Source of the DNA: Macrotrachela quadricornifera
Lineage: Eukaryota > Rotifera > Eurotatoria > Philodinida > Philodinidae
DNA length: 64,000 nt
NCBI GenBank assembly: GCA_022393335.1
Contig: JAJEKB010021543.1
Location: 360,696 to 424,695 of the forward strand
Reading direction: 5' to 3'
Position numbers and translations under genes: made by a program. This document shows positions 59,050 to 64,000 of this stretch, piece by piece. Positions within the stretch are counted from its first letter, which is position 1, and every line of letters begins with the position of its first letter. The notes below the pieces were generated by a model. The model ran no database searches. It was not told the DNA's origin and saw nothing but the letters and a program-made list of their open reading frames with translations.

Positions 59050-59228
59050 TTTTGTTTGTATGGACAAACTTCATAAGTACCGTACAAATTTATAACTTTT
59101 GACTAAAACACCAAAATAACTTCGTTTTCCAGCCACTTTAAAGTGTTTCTCTTCCAACATCTCAATTTTTTTGCATTTTTTGTAAGTTCTACATTGCTCA
59201 TATCTTAGGCTATCATTCATGTGCGATA
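59050..59228 (+). repeat. Left copy of inverted repeat flanking the HAD hydrolase region
   Basis: Aligns to the reverse complement of 63205-63395 at roughly 80% identity. Shared segments include TTTATAACTTTTGACTAAAA, CACTTTAAAGTGTTTCTCTT and CATATCTTAGGCTATCATTC. Confidence 0.75.
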
Positions 59229-60726
59229 TATGTACAAAAGCTTATCATTATACATCAACATTGCCAAAATTATTGATTGATAAAGACGATAGTGTAAATA
59301 TAAAACTTCAACTAAAATATGATTATTATTTAGATACTCAAAGAAACAAAGTCTTTCCAATTGTTAATAACAAAGTTGAAGAAAAGAATCACTATATACA
59401 TCGTTGAATTGAATTATTCTACCTTATTCATACCTTTATATATTTTATTTTGTTAGTCTTTTGTGAATAAAAGAAAGTAAGATTTGATATCATATAACAA
59501 AAACTAATAACAGTCTCTTTTATTTAAAAAGTCATTAGTTGAAAGGAAGAAGTATTGACAACAAACGTTTGTCAACACTTTAACTTTCGATCATAATTAG
59601 AATTGATTGTCCAATCAGTATCTAAAAAGACTGAAACCATTGGAATCGGATTCCAAGAAACTTAATCTCAAGTATTTACAATTACGAATTATAGAAATGG
59701 TAAAACTGAATTAAAACTCTTCACAGTATTTCTATTATAGTTTATAAAATATTGCACGAAGATATAATGATAAAACTTGGTATTTGTGCTAAAAAAAATC
59801 AACAAATATGAGACAGGTTCATCAGTAAATGTTATAGCATCGTCTATCTGCATAATTTTTTAGTATCTTTGTATCACATATTTGTTATCAACATATTCTT
59901 CAAGTTTCAAAGAATTTCAAGATTCTTTACCAAGAAAAGACTGAAGAAATAAAATTCATGAAAATATATAGTGAAAGCACTATAGTTAAGTCTTATACCG
60001 TTACGTCAATGATTAAAACATAGACAGCTAGCCAACGAATTAATTTGACTGTGAATAGGTAAGAAAAGTAAAGAAAGACTCATGGTATTTCGATCTCTTC
60101 TAATTGTTTAGATTCGTACTAGTATTGAAAAACTTCTACCAGTTACAGCTCTGATTTATATCCTATTTAGATTATTCTTAACAACTCTAAAATAAATACT
60201 TCAGTAAAAATAATAAAAGAAATTTTGCAGCTTAAACTAATTTTATGCGTATGATATTTTCAATCTTTTTCATTTGAGCTTTTAAATACAGTTGTCATTA
60301 ACACATAAAATCATTTATTAAGCTTTAATTTCCTTTATTTAACAATAATATCTGGTGTAAATATAACATCAGTAAGTGAATTGATTTCGAATAATAACAT
60401 ATACTCTTCATGATACCAAATCTTAAATGTAATATTAACCATTAATTATTATCGCTACTTCCTATAGGAGTTTTATTTGCAATGCATTTCGATGAAACAT
60501 AATAGAATAATCTTAAATTAGAAGTCTTCTATTAAAAACTTTTATAGCTTCAATAAATGTCTGTTCGAAGAAAAACATCTAAATCTAAATATATGATGGT
60601 TGTTTTTCAATGCTTATCGTTAATATCCTTTCCTTGTAGTTAGAAAAATCAGCTTTTTATATAAACCAGATATAATCCAATAAAATCTTTTATTTAATAA
60701 AAACATTTTCAAAAAAAATTGTAAAA
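59229..60726. other. AT-rich non-coding region
   Basis: No gene recognised; the right end is the 3' flank of the HAD hydrolase gene. Confidence 0.4.
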
Positions 60727-61472
60727 TTATATTGACGGAAGAAGATGTAATGGTCTTTCAGGCCAAATAATATCTTGTCCATGTTGTTCAGTTTTAAGAA
60801 AATCTTTAACAAATTCCAAAAGACTTGCATATTTAATATCATAATAAATATTATCATGTTGATTTGGATCATCATGATATTCATTATCAATAAAAACAAG
60901 TTTTGTATGAACACCTTGAATATCTTTAAAATTTCTTCTTAAATCATCAACAAATGCAATTGGATGTAAATCTTCAATAATTTTTCTTTTAGGATTATTA
61001 TAAAAATTATTTTTATCATAACCAGAACTAATAATTTTATCTATAGGAAAACCATGTGAACGAAAATTTTCTAATCGATGTTCAATAAAATGAGCAGGCA
61101 TTGCTGTAACACAAACTAATTCATAACCAGCTTGATGTAATAAAAGACAAGCTTCAAGTGATCCATCATGCATTGGCATTGTTCTCCAACCATGTTCATC
61201 CCACACTTCTTCAAATTGAATTTTTTCTTCATTAGTAAATTGAACACCATACATATCTCTTGCCTATATATCATATTATAAAATTAATTTTCAATAAATA
61301 AAATTAAACTTACATGATAAGATTTAGGTGAAATAATTGTTAATTGTTTTCCGAATGTTTTTTCATAAATTTGTGCAAAAGTTGTATGATAATCCAAAAG
61401 AACACCATCACAATCAAGAGCTATGATTGGTTTCTTATTTGCACTTGTAGATAAAGTAGAACCTCTTGTCAT
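60727..61472 (-). CDS. HAD-superfamily hydrolase, 5'-nucleotidase-like
   Basis: Two minus-strand exons, 61472-61314 and 61263-60727, with a 50-nt intron in phase 0; 231 residues. The ATG at 61472 (MTRGSTLSTSANKKP) is chosen. HAD motifs: I = ALDCDGVLLD (nucleophile and general-acid Asp), II = CVTAMP (Thr), III = Lys in PKRKIIEDLHP, IV = AFVDDLRRN. Between motifs I and II lies a small helical cap. Family members are Mg-dependent phosphatases; the DxDGVLxDYH start and the cap pattern recall bacterial HAD proteins and 5'(3')-deoxyribonucleotidases, but the substrate cannot be set. No transit or signal peptide is clear. The neighbours are non-coding, and inverted repeats lie about 1.5 kb on either side. 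Horizontal acquisition followed by intron gain is possible in a bdelloid; unproven. Confidence 0.8.
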
Positions 61473-63204
61473 TTTTAATGTCAATAAAAGAAACGAATCG
61501 AGTATTTATATACTTTTTTCCTTACTTCCATGCCATACAATCCAATGGTAATGGTATTTTGTAAGTATTGCACAATTACATGTACACGTTGGCATTTGTG
61601 AATGACGCATTGACTAAATAACGGTTGATTTTATTCGTCACGTTTATCGACGCATTCTCCACAAAAGATGCATTTTTTTTCTACGAATAATTTCATCGAA
61701 TATTCTCAAACAATATTTTGAATACATGGGACAAAATACATAAAATATCATTTTTTATGGGGAAAAAACATTCATATCAGAAAAATTCAATATTTATGAA
61801 TGTCGACTATTAGAAACGAAGGACATTAGCCGTTTCGATTCTGAAATGAATTTGTGACTATCTAGTTAAGAGTTATACATTTACCTTATTTTACAGAATA
61901 TTTATTTAGTTCGTTAAGAGCCACATTTTATTAAAAGCATAGAACGATATAGAAGATTTTTCTGTAAAAAAAAGGAGCTGTAAGATAAGATAAATTTGAT
62001 CCGTTGTATCAGAAAACTCCTCCAAAGAAAATTAATCTTTACTAGAAAATTTTTCTTTTTTTTGTCCTGATAAATTCATAAATGAACCGTCCTAGAAAAC
62101 TCACCGTGTTCAGTGTTGAAATGCAAAGTTTGTGAAGCTGTCAATGGCACATTCCCTTTTTGATGCTACATCCTATTTTTTGTCTAGTAATTAATAAAAC
62201 AGATCAATTTATCATTTATATTCAAAGTTAAAAGAACTTGCCTATATGAAGTACACATAAACATACTACGATGATAAAGAATATCAATTTATGTTCGAAC
62301 GATTTACAAATAAAGTCAACATGGCAATACAATCTCTTTTTAAATTGAAGTCAAAATATAGAAGAATCGATTTCTTTTTCATTTTTAAAATAAGTTAGTG
62401 ATTGTTAGATCCATTGAGGAACCGATATATTTGAGTTTAGTAGAACACAAAAATACTGAAAACAAAAAAATATCGAAAAAAAATATTGAAGTGCTATTAA
62501 TGCAGCGTAGCTTCAACAAACACTAATATTAATGGTACTTTCAATCTTTTTTTCTACTTTTGATGTTTTCTTCTATCAAAATAATCCCATTCACTAAGTC
62601 ATCTCTTCTTTATCATGAGAACGAAATCAAAATATTTGAACAGAATCAAAAAGAATATTGCTAAATTTGTCGAAATTTAGATTGATGGATAAATTTTATT
62701 ATTAAATTGTACATTGGTTGGTTCGGACAAGATTAAATTAGTGTACACGAATCCTATTGTGATTTATTAACAATATATGATACATTCTTGCAATGTCACC
62801 ATCTTTAACTGAAATACAAAAATTTAATCTTTATTTATTTTCAGAGATATTATACAATAAATCTTTTTTTGTTACTACGATTTTATGACTTATTTTGATC
62901 TTAAAAACGTTCAAATCTTTTACATTAGTTTTTATAGACATTTTTTTTTGTGTGAGTTTACAAAAGAAAATCAGACGATGTTTAGCTAATCTGTGCTTAG
63001 AATAAATTCAACAAATCTGATCATTTTGTAATGAAAATACAAGTAGTAATAGAAATAAATTTAATAATATCAAGTCCCTAGACCTTGTAGTTCATAAAAT
63101 TGGTTTTACTTTTGGAACGATAATCGATGAACTGAGAGAGGAAAACTAATCTGAAGAGCTTTAAAATCTTGGAATTTGATATTATTAGATTTATTTGGCA
63201 TTGG
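61473..63204. other. Non-coding region
   Basis: Upstream flank of the HAD hydrolase gene. No other gene seen. Confidence 0.4.
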
Positions 63205-63395
63205 CATATTACGATCAATGCATATGAATGATAGCCTAAGATATGATCAATATAAAATTTACAAAAAATGCAAAAAAATTGAAGCATTGGAAGAGAAACA
63301 CTTTAAAGTGACTGGGAAACGAAATCATTTTGGTATTTTAGTCAAAAGTTATAAATTTGTATAGTACTCCTAAAGTTTATCCATACAAACAAAAG
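63205..63395 (-). repeat. Right copy of inverted repeat flanking the HAD hydrolase region
   Basis: Reverse-complement partner of 59050-59228. Similarity stops abruptly outside both copies. The short ORF read here is repeat sequence. Confidence 0.75.
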
Positions 63396-64000
63396 GTTCA
63401 TGCTTATAGGGGTTTGCAAAAAAACTTTGAAACATTCTTTCACAAATATCTTCTTCTATATACACGCTCTTCGAATTATTTTGTAGTGCGATAGATAGCC
63501 CACGTCGAGTACTATACAACAATATAATCTCATATTCTTTTGATTGACTTATAAAAAAGATATTATACAACTATCTCGTTTCATTCGTCACATCAAAAAT
63601 ATTTATCACGGATATTTCAATTTTTTTTGCTTTTTTAGTTGAAAAATGTTAGAGTTAATTAGTCTCTTTTTCTGAATTTCTTCTCTAAATATTATATTAA
63701 AGTATTTGCAATAGAACTAGCCCATTTTGTTATACAATATTTCCTCAAACAAGAGTTCTGTCAAAGTTTTGCGTAGGAATTGATAGCCTACAACTAGTAA
63801 TACTGAATACATATAGTTCAGATATATTGAGGTAAAACATTTTTATAACCATATGCGTGAAGGTGACAACTCATTGTTGATATAGATATTGAATTGTGAT
63901 TCATTTTCGATAGATTTTCTTTTATTTCTCTAACGATTATTTCATTATTATATCTTATATATTGACCAATAGCTTTTTTTTTCTTTCCCATCAAGGACTC
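63396..64000. other. AT-rich non-coding region to window end
   Basis: Nothing recognisable. Confidence 0.4.

Noticed and set aside
61473..61484. Longer N-terminus of the HAD hydrolase starting at 61484
   Set aside because: That codon is TTG; the first ATG in frame is at 61472.
1..64000. CRISPR arrays, rRNA, bacterial operons
   Set aside because: No regularly spaced direct repeats and no rRNA sequence; the window is plainly eukaryotic.

Overview
The window is AT-rich eukaryotic DNA. Its protein-coding genes are cut by many short introns (about 45-70 nt, GT..AG). The animal gene families are CAPN15-type calpain, GRAMD1/Aster, TMEM30/CDC50, U11/U12-20K, mitochondrial S26 and a deiodinase. Together with an arginine ADP-ribosyltransferase, LamG-type surface proteins, many small inverted-repeat transposons and apparent spliced-leader acceptor sites, they point to a bdelloid rotifer of the Rotaria/Adineta type. 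That assignment is an inference; no species marker is present.

Layout. 1.0-3.3 kb: a ubiquitin-like gene whose frame continues past a TGA into an iodothyronine deiodinase with a Sec-position TGA and a SECIS-like hairpin. A ubiquitin-like relic lies at 5.0-5.3 kb and a deiodinase/SECIS relic at 19.4-19.6 kb; a second intact ubiquitin-like gene lies on the minus strand at 30.9-32.2 kb. 3.4-4.4 kb and 7.3-7.8 kb: inverted-repeat structures. 8.9-10.0 kb: ADP-ribosyltransferase. 10.1-18.8 kb: gene-poor, with a small Cys-rich gene, a motif-dense island, a TA-flanked MITE and a nested transposon pile (mariner-like outer element, inner MITE, Helitron).

20.3-29.2 kb: a compact minus-strand block with U11/U12-20K (ZMAT5), GRAMD1/Aster (sterol transfer) and TMEM30/CDC50 (flippase subunit). 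35.3-37.2 kb: a very tight minus-strand trio NATD1 - MRPS26 - ERICH2-like, with intergenic gaps of 30 and 112 nt and pyrimidine-tract/AG sites before the downstream start codons, so probably a trans-spliced operon. 37.9-41.8 kb: divergent CAPN15-like calpain. 43.1 kb: a small membrane protein with paired tyrosine motifs. 48.0-50.6 kb: type II membrane protein with two LamG-like domains. 51.0 kb: tRNA-Met(CAT). 51.8-53.1 kb: dead Tc1-like element. 53.4-57.2 kb: repeat-rich, with a degraded gene fragment and a long palindromic MITE. 60.7-61.5 kb: HAD hydrolase of bacterial-looking type, bracketed by inverted repeats.

The observation I consider strongest is the deiodinase selenoprotein: catalytic TGA, invariant family motifs and a well-formed SECIS candidate in the 3' UTR, sharing its reading frame with an upstream ubiquitin-like protein that ends in another TGA. 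All exon structures were derived by hand from splice signals, frame and homology; there is no transcript evidence.
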